Position numbers and translations under genes: made by a program
In this document: positions 54,821 to 62,739 of the stretch, piece after piece
Position numbering within the stretch: position 1 is the stretch's first letter
Layout: each line of letters begins with the position of its first letter
The notes under the pieces: generated by a model
Seen by the model: the letters and a program-made list of their open reading frames with translations, nothing else
Told to the model about the DNA's origin: nothing
Database searches by the model: none
NCBI GenBank assembly: GCA_904419725.1
Contig: CAJFSP010000005.1
Location: 1 to 64,000 of the forward strand
Reading direction: 5' to 3'
Source of the DNA: Candidatus Heteroclostridium caecigallinarum
GTDB taxonomy: Bacteria > Bacillota > Clostridia > Christensenellales > CAG-314
DNA length: 64,000 nt

Positions 54821-54968
54821 GTTATCGCGCGGATGGAGATTTTTGACAAATATTTTCCTGTCGGGCTTTACAGACGGCTTGAAAATAATGTATCATATAA
54901 ATTACCGTGAATGTTTCAACGGTTTTTTAACAAGCGTTAAATTGACAACTAACCGGGAGGGCACAGCC
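54821..54968 (+). promoter_or_regulatory. Upstream region of the second degV
   Basis: 148 nt without a gene. It holds several -35-like (TTGACA at 54842-54847, TTGAAA at 54879-54884) and -10-like (TATCAT, TATAAA near 54891) boxes, and a GGGAGGG ribosome site at 54955-54961. The promoter cannot be fixed with confidence. Confidence 0.4.
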
Positions 54969-55832
54969 ATGAATATCGCTGTTACGACGGACAGTTCGAG
55001 CGGTATACTTGCCGTCGAGGCGGAAAAAATGGAGGTGGGTTTTTTACCCATACCTATAATCATAGACGGCGAAACGTATTATGAGGGCGTAAACATCACG
55101 CCTGCCGACGTTTACGCGGCGCTGGAATCGGACAAAAGAATAACCACTTCGCAGCCGTCGCCGCAGTCGCTCAAAGATTTGTGGGACGGGCTTCTGGACA
55201 CAGGCTGTGAAAAAATTCTGCATCTGCCAATAACCTCGGCGCTGAGTTCTTCTTACGCCACGGCGGCGGCGCTGTCCAAAGAATACGACGGCAGGGTACG
55301 GGTTGTCAACAACAACAGAATTTCCGTGCCGCTGAGAGAAGCGGTGAAATCGGCTTTGCGCATGGTTAAAAACGGCATGAACGCCGACGAAATAGCCGAC
55401 AGACTTGAACGCGACGGAGAAAACTACAGCGTGTATATCACCGTGGATACGCTGGAGTATCTGCAAAAGAGCGGCAGGATATCCGCTTTTGCCGCGCAGA
55501 TGGGCAAACTGTTCGGCATAAAGCTGGTGCTGTCGATACGCAAAGGGGTGATATCTCTTTATTCCAAACAGCGCGGAATGAAAAGAAGCAAAAAAGAAAT
55601 GTTCCGCAGCCTTGCCGACGACGTCAAAACACGGTTTGCCGGACTTGACAAAAACCATATGACAGTGTGCGTCGCCGGCACCTGCGTCGATAAAAAAGAA
55701 ATAGCCGAAATAAAAGACACCCTGTCGGAGATGTTTCCCGGGCGCCCGGTGTGTTATGACGAACTGCCCGCGTGCATCGGCTGCCATACGGGCGGCGGAG
55801 CGGTGGGGATAGGCGTCTGTTTCGACGAATGA
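54969..55832 (+). CDS. DegV family fatty-acid-binding protein (second copy)
   Basis: 287 residues. TTDSSSGI start, LPITSALSSSYATAAAL (~81), RVVNNNRISVPLREAV, VDTLEYLQKSGRI (~165) and the C-terminal GCHTGGGAVGIGVCF. Diverged from the copy at 13373: the SGPGT segment is TGGGA here. Same presumed role in acyl binding. ATG 54969 chosen for its GGGAGGG site. Confidence 0.85.
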   Translation: MNIAVTTDSSSGILAVEAEKMEVGFLPIPIIIDGETYYEGVNITPADVYAALESDKRITTSQPSPQSLKDLWDGLLDTGCEKILHLPITSALSSSYATAAALSKEYDGRVRVVNNNRISVPLREAVKSALRMVKNGMNADEIADRLERDGENYSVYITVDTLEYLQKSGRISAFAAQMGKLFGIKLVLSIRKGVISLYSKQRGMKRSKKEMFRSLADDVKTRFAGLDKNHMTVCVAGTCVDKKEIAEIKDTLSEMFPGRPVCYDELPACIGCHTGGGAVGIGVCFDE

Positions 55833-55840
55833 GAGGGTTT

Positions 55841-56476
55841 ATGAAATACGGACCGGATCCCAACAAAAAATTCCCCGTCAAAAACGCGCCGAGCGTGTGC
55901 TTCATTAAAAACGTCGTGACGAGGCCGAACATTATTGTAGGCGATTATACCTATTACGACGACCCGGACGGCGCCGCCGATTTCGAAAAACATGTTACGC
56001 ACCACTATGAGTTTCTGGGCGACAAACTGATTATAGGCAAGTTCTGCGCCATAGCGAGAGGGGTGGAGTTTGTCATGAACGGCGCCAACCACCGCATGTG
56101 TTCCGTGACGACATATCCTTTTAACATAATGGGCGGCGGCTGGGAAAAATGCGCGCCGTCACTTGATGATTTGCCGCTTAAAGGCGACACCGTTGTGGGC
56201 AACGACGTGTGGATAGGTCAGAACGTGACCGTCATGCCGGGCGTAAGAATAGGTGACGGCGCCATTGTGGCGGCGTGTTCCGTAGTCACCAAAAACGTGG
56301 AGCCGTACACCGTTGTGGGCGGCAACCCCGCGAAACTCATACGCAGGCGCTACGACAATGAAACGACGGCTTTTTTGTTGAAACTGCGCTGGTGGGACTG
56401 GCCGCCCGAAAAGATATTCGCCAATCTGGAAATTCTCTGTTGCGGCGACATAAACAGAATAAAGGATATAAAGTGA
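55841..56476 (+). CDS. Vat/XAT-type O-acetyltransferase
   Basis: 211 residues, left-handed beta-helix acyltransferase. Matches the streptogramin/chloramphenicol (xenobiotic) acetyltransferase class: YGPDPNKKFPVKNAPSVCFIKN start, NIIVGDYTYYDD, NGANHRM (active-site His), YPFNIMGGGWEKCAPSLDDLPLKGDTVVGNDVWIG and TVVGGNPAKLIRRR. Uses acetyl-CoA. Whether it inactivates an antibiotic cannot be told; chromosomal homologues exist with other or unknown substrates. GAGAGGG precedes the ATG at 55841; a coupled ATG at 55829 overlaps the previous stop. Confidence 0.8.
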   Translation: MKYGPDPNKKFPVKNAPSVCFIKNVVTRPNIIVGDYTYYDDPDGAADFEKHVTHHYEFLGDKLIIGKFCAIARGVEFVMNGANHRMCSVTTYPFNIMGGGWEKCAPSLDDLPLKGDTVVGNDVWIGQNVTVMPGVRIGDGAIVAACSVVTKNVEPYTVVGGNPAKLIRRRYDNETTAFLLKLRWWDWPPEKIFANLEILCCGDINRIKDIK

Positions 56477-56477
56477 C

Positions 56478-56506
56478 AAATCGCCTTTAAGGCGGTTTGT
56501 TTTTTT
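56478..56506 (+). terminator. Intrinsic terminator after the acetyltransferase
   Basis: AAATCGCC / GGCGGTTT with a five-base loop, then GTTTTTTT. Confidence 0.85.
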
Positions 56507-56516
56507 GCCGGCGGTA

Positions 56517-56545
56517 TTGACCGCGCCGCCGTCCGCTTATATAAT
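56517..56545 (+). promoter_or_regulatory. Promoter of the four-helix membrane protein
   Basis: TTGACC, 17-nt spacer, TATAAT; GGAGGG precedes the start at 56580. Confidence 0.75.
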
Positions 56546-56579
56546 AAAAAAGAGATATATTTTTTGCGCGGAGGGAAAT

Positions 56580-57083
56580 ATGAATACGGGGTATAAAAAG
56601 GTTTTTATTCCGCACCTGGCGGCGGTGTGCTGTCTGTTTGCCGCGGCCGTGTATCTGGCGGTGTTTTCCGTGGCGGTGTTTCCGCAGGCGATGATGGACG
56701 GGATAAACGGACAGCTTGACGGCGTGGGCGTGGCGGGCGTCTTCGGCGTGGCGCTTGGCTCGGCGCTGGCTGTCGTGGTGCTGGCGGCGATATTGTTTAT
56801 ACTTGCCGTGGCGGGTGTGTGCGTATGCGTGTTTGGTCTTGTCGCGGCGCTGAGATGCCGAGACATCGTTGTGTACGGCAGAAGCGACAGAAAAAAACGT
56901 TTTGAGGTTTTATGGATTGTCTCGGCAGTGCTGCAGATTGTCATGGCGCTGCTGTATATCGTCGGGGCTTTCGGCATTTACGCGGCGTATCTGCCGACGG
57001 CGGTTTTCGCCGTGGCGTGCGTCGCCCTTACGGCGGCGGCGTGGGTGATGAAAATAAAATTTTTTGAGCAAAGCGCGCTGTAA
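56580..57083 (+). CDS. Membrane protein with four predicted helices, function unknown
   Basis: 167 residues. Four long hydrophobic segments (about 9-38, 52-85, 105-128 and 135-158), with a basic loop after helix 2/3 (YGRSDRKKRFE). No family recognised. Short polar tails place it wholly in the membrane. ATG with GGAGGGAAAT. Confidence 0.6.
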   Translation: MNTGYKKVFIPHLAAVCCLFAAAVYLAVFSVAVFPQAMMDGINGQLDGVGVAGVFGVALGSALAVVVLAAILFILAVAGVCVCVFGLVAALRCRDIVVYGRSDRKKRFEVLWIVSAVLQIVMALLYIVGAFGIYAAYLPTAVFAVACVALTAAAWVMKIKFFEQSAL

Positions 57084-57110
57084 AAAAACCGCTCATCGAG
57101 CGGTTTTTTT
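57082..57110. terminator. Bidirectional terminator between convergent genes
   Basis: AAAAAAACCGCTC, three-base loop, GAGCGGTTTTTTT; acts for both the membrane protein and the minus-strand hydrolase remnant. Confidence 0.9.
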
Positions 57111-57500
57111 ATTTCAGGTTTGTTTTGAAAAACTCGTCCAGTTTGTCGAAAGGTATTCTGTCGGTTCTGTCGTACAGGTCGATGTGTTCGGCGTCCTTTA
57201 CGACAAACATTTCTTTTGGTGCGGCCGCTCTGGCGTAAACGTCGTCGCTGAAAAACCTTGAATGCGCTCTGTCGCCCACCACAAACAGAATAGGGCGAGG
57301 GGAAATCTCGTCGACGTGGTCCAGCAGGTTGAAGTTCATCATTGAAAGATTGGACGTTGTGGTGAACGAGCCGATTGCGTTCGGGTGGTGCCCCCGTTTA
57401 ACCGCGTAGAAGCGCAGCCACTCCGCCGCCGGTTCTTCCACGCCTTCGGGCACCTTGTCGAACGGAGGCTTGCTTTTACCGCCGACATAAATTATAATTA
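57109..57500 (-). pseudogene. C-terminal remnant of an alpha/beta hydrolase
   Basis: About 115-130 residues remain. WLRFYAVKRGHHPNAIGSFTTTSNL, PRPILFVVGDRAHSRFFSDDVY (a strand and acid region) and DAEHIDLYDR (the catalytic His) match the C-terminal third of COG1073-type hydrolases. The N-terminal two thirds with the nucleophile elbow are missing, and the reading frame runs back only to about 57500 with no start codon other than GTG at 57453. Truncated, so not functional as a hydrolase. Confidence 0.75.
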
Positions 57501-57539
57501 AAATATTGATTGAGTCTCGCGTAAGGAGAGGACTTTATT

Positions 57540-58076
57540 ATGCATTTGAAGCAATATTTTGATTTATGGACAACTTCCGCGCCTATAACGGCGGAGTATG
57601 ACCATTGGGTGAAATGGGGAAAGTTGCTTAATATTTATTTGTGCGATGAGCCGATACCTATAAACGTTGAAACGGTCGGAGATTTTCCGCGGAGATGCAA
57701 GCAAGGGGAATTGCTGAATGTTGAATTGAGATTTTTTCTGCTGCAGTGCGAAATTTTCAGCGGACAGAACGATTTCAACGCGCGTTCCACGAAAGGAATA
57801 GCGTCGGAAGCATTGATTCCGTGCGGCACTTTTTCTGTCGACGGAAACGCGGATTTCAAGGAAAGCGCGGAAGTGCTGCTGAATGGCAGAATCATTTCGG
57901 CTGCACGGTTCAAAAACGACTGCGGAGAAAACTGTTATAAATTTGAACTTGGTTTTCAGGGATATGTATTCCGTGCGGTGGCTCTTGGCTGCGAAGAAAA
58001 TTTCGGTCTCAATCCCGGCGACATTATTCATGGTTTGTTTACTGTGTGCGCTGTCATTAAAAGGGCGGCAGCGTGA
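57540..58076 (+). CDS. Hypothetical protein, 178 residues
   Basis: 178 residues. No signal peptide or transmembrane segment; mixed alpha/beta with cysteines scattered. Begins MHLKQYFDLWTTSAPITAEYDHWVKWGKLLNIYLC; nothing recognised. AAGGAGAGGA and a TATAAT box (57491-57496) precede it. It ends 17 nt before the ATPase gene at 58094, so the two probably form an operon. Confidence 0.55.
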   Translation: MHLKQYFDLWTTSAPITAEYDHWVKWGKLLNIYLCDEPIPINVETVGDFPRRCKQGELLNVELRFFLLQCEIFSGQNDFNARSTKGIASEALIPCGTFSVDGNADFKESAEVLLNGRIISAARFKNDCGENCYKFELGFQGYVFRAVALGCEENFGLNPGDIIHGLFTVCAVIKRAAA

Positions 58077-58093
58077 AAATTCGGTGAAATCAA

Positions 58094-59014
58094 ATGAGTG
58101 TTTTTGTTGAAAAATTCATATTGCCCATCGACAGGGAAGAATACATTGTCTCGGAAAAGATGCAGGAAAACGGCGGCGACTTCGGTTATATCGATAATCC
58201 GTATCCGTGCGGTATTTTTGCCCAAAAAGAATTGGCGCGGATAGATTTCGCGCCGCTGACCATTTTTTACGGCGGTAACGGTTCAGGTAAAAGCACGCTG
58301 CTCAACATTATTGCGTCAAAACTCAATCTGAGAAGAATAGCGCCATACAGCACGGGCGAAACTTTCGGACTTTACGTCAAGTATTGTTCGTTTGAGTACG
58401 GCACGGATGACGGCGGCTGGCAATACCGCGTGCCGAACGGCAGTAGCATAATAACAAGCGACGACGTGTTTGACTATATGCTTACCGTGCGCACAAACAA
58501 CGACGATATAACGGAAAACAAAGAGTACGCCCGCGAAGACCACTACAGGCTTATGTACGGCGAAACTGTTAAATTCCGCGGGATGGAAGACTATGAAGAA
58601 TTGCGCCTGCAGGTTCTGGCCCGCCGGAAATCGGTGTCGCGGAGACAGTTTATAAGGAAAACGGCCGGCGGGGAAGTACGGTTGAACAGCAACGGAGAAA
58701 CCGCCTTGGCTTATTTCAACAGAAATTTGCGAAACGACACGCTATACTGTCTGGACGAACCGGAAAACAGTTTGTCGCCGAAGTTGCAGATGTCTTTGGT
58801 AAAAACGCTGGAAGAGCTGGTCAGATATTGCGGGTGTCAACTGATAATCGCCACGCATTCGCCTTTTATACTTTCCATTCCTGGCGCGAAGATATATGAT
58901 TTGGACGAGACGCCGGTTGACATCAAAAAATGGTGGGAATTGGAAAACGTCAAGGTGTATTACGATTTTTTTTATAAAAACAGGAAACTGTTCGGGGGCG
59001 ACGAGAAGCCGTGA
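58094..59014 (+). CDS. AAA ATPase (ATP-binding, OLD/AbiEii-like without nuclease)
   Basis: 306 residues. Walker A FYGGNGSGKSTLL (~58), long insert, Walker B LYCLDEPENSLSPKLQ (~217) and LIIATHSPFILSIPG; no permease partner and no nuclease domain. The AAA_21-like arrangement is used by many small ATPases in defence and by solitary ATPases of unknown role. Preceded by the 57540 gene. Confidence 0.75.
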   Translation: MSVFVEKFILPIDREEYIVSEKMQENGGDFGYIDNPYPCGIFAQKELARIDFAPLTIFYGGNGSGKSTLLNIIASKLNLRRIAPYSTGETFGLYVKYCSFEYGTDDGGWQYRVPNGSSIITSDDVFDYMLTVRTNNDDITENKEYAREDHYRLMYGETVKFRGMEDYEELRLQVLARRKSVSRRQFIRKTAGGEVRLNSNGETALAYFNRNLRNDTLYCLDEPENSLSPKLQMSLVKTLEELVRYCGCQLIIATHSPFILSIPGAKIYDLDETPVDIKKWWELENVKVYYDFFYKNRKLFGGDEKP

Positions 59015-59029
59015 CCTGCGCGTTTTTGT

Positions 59030-59058
59030 TTGCTTTTTGGCGGCGGCGGTTGTATAAT
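59030..59058 (+). promoter_or_regulatory. Promoter of ferritin
   Basis: TTGCTT, 17-nt spacer, TATAAT, 37 nt before the start. AGGAGGG is the ribosome site. No obvious Fur or PerR box noted. Confidence 0.6.
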
Positions 59059-59095
59059 TGCAGTGTGAAAATTCATTACCTAGGAGGGTATCGTT

Positions 59096-59608
59096 ATGTT
59101 GGACAAAAAAGTTGCGAAACTCATCAACGAGCAGGTCAACAAAGAATTTTATTCGGCTTATCTGTATCTTGATTTCGCCAATTATTATGAAGATGAAGGG
59201 CTGGACGGCTTTGCCAACTGGTATGAAATCCAGGCGATGGAAGAGCGCGACCACGCCATGATGATGAGAAAATATCTCATCGACAGCGGCATAAGAGTGA
59301 CGTTTGACAAAATTGAAAAACCCGACAAGACGTTTGACAATCATCTCGCGCCGCTTGAAGCCGGTCTCGAACATGAGCGTTACGTTACGTCGCTGGTGCT
59401 CAAAATTTACAAGGCGGCGGACGATGCGCAGGACTACAAGACGATGCAGTTTCTCGACTGGTTTGTGAAAGAGCAGGGCGAAGAAGAAAAGAACGCCGAA
59501 GACCTCATCAAAAAGATGAAACTTTACGGCGGTGACGGCAAAGGGCTTTATATGCTCAACCAGGAACTTGCCGCGCGCAAATACACGGCGCCGTCGGCGG
59601 CGGACTGA
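59096..59608 (+). CDS. ftn: Ferritin
   Basis: 170 residues, bacterial non-haem ferritin. Ferroxidase ligands: E17 (NEQVNKEFYSAYLYLD), ERDHAMM with E50 and H53 region, and E94 (LEHERYVTSLV). Four-helix bundle, 24-mer iron store. Strong promoter, single gene. Confidence 0.95.
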   Translation: MLDKKVAKLINEQVNKEFYSAYLYLDFANYYEDEGLDGFANWYEIQAMEERDHAMMMRKYLIDSGIRVTFDKIEKPDKTFDNHLAPLEAGLEHERYVTSLVLKIYKAADDAQDYKTMQFLDWFVKEQGEEEKNAEDLIKKMKLYGGDGKGLYMLNQELAARKYTAPSAAD

Positions 59609-59618
59609 AAAAGACGTG

Positions 59619-59647
59619 AAAGGGCGAAATTTTTCCGCCCTTTTTTT
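59619..59647 (+). terminator. Intrinsic terminator after ferritin
   Basis: AAAGGGCG with CGCCCTTT plus seven T, internal A/T pairs extending the stem. Confidence 0.85.
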
Positions 59648-59670
59648 ACGCAAAAAACCGGCGCATTCGT

Positions 59671-59699
59671 TTGACATTTGTCACAGGCGGTGCTAAAAT
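59671..59699 (+). promoter_or_regulatory. Promoter of the T-box leader
   Basis: TTGACA, 17-nt spacer, TAAAAT; about 290 nt before the gene it controls. Confidence 0.85.
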
Positions 59700-59705
59700 C
59701 TGCGC

Positions 59706-59965
59706 AACAGCAAAGATGAGGATATGCGGCGGGACGCGATTCCATGCAGAGAGCCGGCGGCTGGTGAAAGCCGGTTGGGGTTGTTCCGCTGTCTCGCCTC
59801 GGAGCCGCGCGGCCGAAAATAGCCGGTAAGCCGCGCCGGGTGTTCCCGTTACAGGGCGGAACGTTGACGGACGTTCGAGTGCGTTATTACGAAGAAGAGT
59901 GGTACCGCGGGTTTTGTTTACTCGTCTCTTCGCGTGTTTGTTCACGCGGAGAGACTTTTTTGTTA
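59706..59965 (+). ncRNA. T-box leader, candidate leucine specifier
   Basis: Stem I carries GCAGAGAGCCGGCGG and GGTGAAAGCCGG typical of T-boxes. The T-box sequence AGAGTGGTACCGCGG lies at 59896-59910. The terminator stem GTCTCTTCGCGTG / CACGCGGAGAGAC with six T runs from 59924 to 59961. The specifier, placed before GCCTCGGAG, reads CTC (59793-59795), a leucine codon; a shift would give TCT (Ser). The U after UGG in the T-box fits an A discriminator as in tRNA-Leu. Uncharged tRNA binding would prevent termination. Confidence 0.85.
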
Positions 59966-59992
59966 TATATAAGGAAAAGGAGTAGAACGATT

Positions 59993-61102
59993 ATGAAGAC
60001 TTACACTGTTTCGCTTCCGAATTACACAATCGGGACGGAGGCTTACAAGGCGATTCCGCATGAATGCGGGTTTTACGGCAAAAACGCCGTGGTCATAGGC
60101 GGCAAGACGGCGATGGCGAAATCCAAAGACGCGCTGCTCGAAGGCGTTAAAGGTTCCGACATCAAAATAACCGATTTTATCTGGTACGGCGGCGACGCTT
60201 CTTTCACCAACGGCGACAAACTCATTGCCGACGAAAGGGTCAGAAACGCCGATATGCTGTTTGTCGTGGGCGGCGGCAGAGCGTGCGACACGGGCAAATA
60301 CGTCGCCGACGTGCTTGACAAGCCTTTGTTTACTTTTCCTACGGTGGCGTCAAACTGCGCGGCGGTCACGCAGATTTGCGTGATGTACAACGACGACGGT
60401 TCTTTCGGCAAATATTATTATCCGAAACGCATAACCAACCACGCTTTCATCAATTCCGCCGTCATAGCCGACTCTCCTGTCAACCTGCTGTGGGCGGGGA
60501 TAGGCGACGCGCTGTCCAAAGAGTGCGAGGCGCTTTTCGCTTCGCGGGACGCCGAGTTGTTCCACACAACCTACATGGGCAGGCAGATAAGCCGCATATG
60601 CACAGACCCGCTTTTGCAATACGGCAAACAGGCTCTTGCCGACATTAAGGCAAAAAAGGCGTCTTTCGCCCTGGACCAGGTTACGCTGGATATAATAATG
60701 AGCACCGGCATAGTGTCCAACCTGATGACCACCGCCGACGACTATTATTTCAACAGCTCCATCGCGCACATGGTATATAACGGCTCGACGATAACCCCGC
60801 ACAGCCACAACCACATGCACGGCGAAGTCGTGTCGCTGGGCGTGCTGTGCCTTTTGACTTACGAAAAGAACTACGAACTGTGCGACAAAATAAGAAAGTT
60901 CAATCACGAACTGGGTCTGCCGGTGTGCTTCGGGGATATCGAAGTGACGGAAGAGATGTTCCCGATGATTGCGCAGAAAGCCACGGCGACGACCGAGTGG
61001 GCGCACAGGCCGGCTTCCGCCAATATCACGGTGGAAAGCCTCATCGCCTGCATGAAAGAAACAGACGAGGCGGGCAGGAAGTTTAAAAAAGCGGCGGAGT
61101 GA
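59993..61102 (+). CDS. Iron-containing alcohol dehydrogenase family protein (HcxA/glycerol-dehydrogenase-like)
   Basis: 369 residues. NAD(P)-binding GGGRACDTGKYVAD (~80-95), metal-binding histidines in HMVYNGSTITPHSHNHMHGE and a C-terminal helical domain. Closest in pattern to glycerol dehydrogenase and HcxA-type hydroxycarboxylate dehydrogenases. A T-box with a leucine-like specifier before it suggests a substrate tied to leucine, such as 2-oxoisocaproate/2-hydroxyisocaproate, but this is inference. AAGGAAAAGGAG ribosome site. Confidence 0.7.
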   Translation: MKTYTVSLPNYTIGTEAYKAIPHECGFYGKNAVVIGGKTAMAKSKDALLEGVKGSDIKITDFIWYGGDASFTNGDKLIADERVRNADMLFVVGGGRACDTGKYVADVLDKPLFTFPTVASNCAAVTQICVMYNDDGSFGKYYYPKRITNHAFINSAVIADSPVNLLWAGIGDALSKECEALFASRDAELFHTTYMGRQISRICTDPLLQYGKQALADIKAKKASFALDQVTLDIIMSTGIVSNLMTTADDYYFNSSIAHMVYNGSTITPHSHNHMHGEVVSLGVLCLLTYEKNYELCDKIRKFNHELGLPVCFGDIEVTEEMFPMIAQKATATTEWAHRPASANITVESLIACMKETDEAGRKFKKAAE

Positions 61103-61118
61103 CCTGCCGCGGCGGACT

Positions 61119-61143
61119 AAAAGCGGCTTTAAGCCGCTTTTTT
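61119..61143 (+). terminator. Intrinsic terminator after the dehydrogenase
   Basis: AAAAGCGGCT, TTAA, AGCCGCTTTTTT. Confidence 0.85.
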
Positions 61144-61181
61144 CCGTTAAATAAAGGCTTGTTTTTCTTGCGTCCAAACGT

Positions 61182-61210
61182 TTGACAGGCGGGGCTTGGT
61201 GTGATAATAT
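61182..61210 (+). promoter_or_regulatory. Promoter of rpmG-secE-nusG-rplK-rplA
   Basis: TTGACA, 17-nt spacer, TAATAT with the TGTGA extension shared with the S10 promoter. Confidence 0.85.
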
Positions 61211-61262
61211 ATTTTAGCACTCGTATCGGGTGTGAATTTTTTTGTACTTGGGAGAGTGAACT

Positions 61263-61427
61263 ATGGCAGCAAAAGGCGCTAGAGTCAAAGTTACGCTTGC
61301 CTGCACCGAATGCAAACAGCGCAACTACGACAACATGAAAAACAAGAAAAATACGCCTGACCGTATCGAACTCAAAAAATATTGCAGATTCTGCAAAAAA
61401 CATACGGTTCACAAAGAGGCGAAATAA
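61263..61427 (+). CDS. rpmG: 50S ribosomal protein L33 (zinc form)
   Basis: 54 residues. [38 protein letters not shown]: four-cysteine zinc site. Leads the secE-nusG-rplKA operon; GGGAGAG ribosome site. Confidence 0.96.
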   Translation: MAAKGARVKVTLACTECKQRNYDNMKNKKNTPDRIELKKYCRFCKKHTVHKEAK

Positions 61428-61441
61428 GGGCGAGGTAACCT

Positions 61442-61669
61442 ATGGCATCTCAGACCAAAAAGAAAAAACCCAACATATTCAAAAGAATGGGCTCCTGGCT
61501 TGCCAGAAGCTGGGCGGAATTCAAAAAAGTGACGTGGCCGTCCGCCGGCACGGTATTCAAAAACCTGGGCATCGTGCTTGTGGTGGTAGTGTTCTTTTTG
61601 ATTGCCGTCGGTCTTGCCGACCTGCTTTTCAGTTGGCTGTTGGGTCTTTTGACTTCAGTCGGAGCGTAA
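61442..61669 (+). CDS. secE: Preprotein translocase subunit SecE
   Basis: 75 residues. Amphipathic WAEFKKVTWPSAGTVFKNLGIV, then one transmembrane helix. Standard Gram-positive short SecE. Confidence 0.95.
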   Translation: MASQTKKKKPNIFKRMGSWLARSWAEFKKVTWPSAGTVFKNLGIVLVVVVFFLIAVGLADLLFSWLLGLLTSVGA

Positions 61670-61678
61670 GGAAGCGAA

Positions 61679-62194
61679 ATGGAAGAGGCAAAATGGTATG
61701 TGCTTCATACCTATTCGGGGTATGAAGACCTGGTAAAAGCCAATCTTACCCAGATGGTGGAAAACAACCATCTCGAAGACGAGATATTCGACATCAAGAT
61801 TCTCACCGAGGAAACGGTGGAAGAGCGCAACGGCAAAAAGAAAGTCGTTGTGACTAAAATCATGCCGTGCTACGTCTATATCAAACTGAGATATTCGTCG
61901 CAGATATGGTATCTCGTCACCAATACGCGCGGAGTGACGGGTTTTGTCGGTCCGCAGGGCAGGGCTTTGCCTCTTACCGACGAAGAAGTAAAGCGTCTGC
62001 GTCTTGAAACCGTCGTGACCGACTTCAAACATAACATCGGCGACTATGTTCGCGTCATATCCGGTCCTTTCGAAGGGCAGGTGGGCATGATAAAGAGCAT
62101 AGACACGGCGAAGCAGAAAGTCTGTCTGGTGCTGTCGATGTTCGGCAGGGAAACCGATATAGATATGGACTTTATACAGATAGAGTCCGTCTGA
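61679..62194 (+). CDS. nusG: Transcription elongation factor NusG
   Basis: 171 residues. AKWYVLHTYSGYEDLVKANL start, KIMPCYVYIKLRYS, NTRGVTGFVG and C-terminal KOW (GDYVRVISGPFEGQVGMIKSID). Binds RNA polymerase and S10/NusE. Confidence 0.97.
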   Translation: MEEAKWYVLHTYSGYEDLVKANLTQMVENNHLEDEIFDIKILTEETVEERNGKKKVVVTKIMPCYVYIKLRYSSQIWYLVTNTRGVTGFVGPQGRALPLTDEEVKRLRLETVVTDFKHNIGDYVRVISGPFEGQVGMIKSIDTAKQKVCLVLSMFGRETDIDMDFIQIESV

Positions 62195-62205
62195 CACGTT
62201 TATTA

Positions 62206-62252
62206 TGTGGGAGAGGGGTGAAATACATTCAGCGCCCTTCGCTTAAACCACA
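62206..62252 (+). promoter_or_regulatory. Candidate L1 autoregulatory site before rplK
   Basis: TGTGGGAGAGGGGTGAAATAC (62206-62226), closed by CCACA at 62248-62252, copies the GUGGGAG...GUGAAAUACC core of the L1-binding region of 23S rRNA. By known biology, free L1 would bind and repress rplK-rplA translation. A related element precedes rplA. Confidence 0.6.
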
Positions 62253-62266
62253 AAGGAGAATATATT

Positions 62267-62692
62267 ATGGCTAAGAAAGTAACAGCGGTCGTAAAATTGC
62301 AGTTGCCCGCGGGCAAGGCGACTCCGGGCCCGCCTGTCGGTTCTTCTTTGGGACCTCACGGTATCAACATTCCGGGTTTCACCAAAGAGTTCAACGCTAA
62401 AACGCAGGGTCAGGAAGGTCTGATTATCCCTGTGGTTATTACGATTTATCAGGACAGGTCGTTCACGTTTGTTTTGAAGACGCCTCCGGCGCCTGTACTC
62501 ATCAAAAAGGCGTGCAACATCGAAAGCGGCTCTGCCAGACCGCAGGCCGACAAAGTAGCGAAAATCACAAAGGCTCAGGTGGAGGAAATCGCCAAAACCA
62601 AAATGCCTGACCTTAACGCGGCTTCTCTCGAAGCGGCGTGCAGCATGATAGCGGGTACGGCGCGCAGCATGGGCGTCGTGGTCGTTGACTGA
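62267..62692 (+). CDS. rplK: 50S ribosomal protein L11
   Basis: 141 residues. [44 protein letters not shown] and the C-terminal [12 protein letters not shown]; thiostrepton-binding stalk base protein. Confidence 0.98.
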   Translation: MAKKVTAVVKLQLPAGKATPGPPVGSSLGPHGINIPGFTKEFNAKTQGQEGLIIPVVITIYQDRSFTFVLKTPPAPVLIKKACNIESGSARPQADKVAKITKAQVEEIAKTKMPDLNAASLEAACSMIAGTARSMGVVVVD

Positions 62693-62739
62693 GTGGGAGA
62701 GTTTGGTGACAAATTCGTTTGCACCACGGGAGGTAATTG
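62693..62739 (+). promoter_or_regulatory. Second L1-like element between rplK and rplA
   Basis: GTGGGAGAGTTTGGTGACAAAT, followed by CCACGGGAGG. It repeats the GTGGGAGAG and GGTGA parts of the site before rplK. Confidence 0.5.

Noticed and set aside
58094-59014. ABC transporter ATPase
   Set aside because: No ABC signature (LSGGQ) and no permease beside it; the SMC/AAA_21-like layout fits better.
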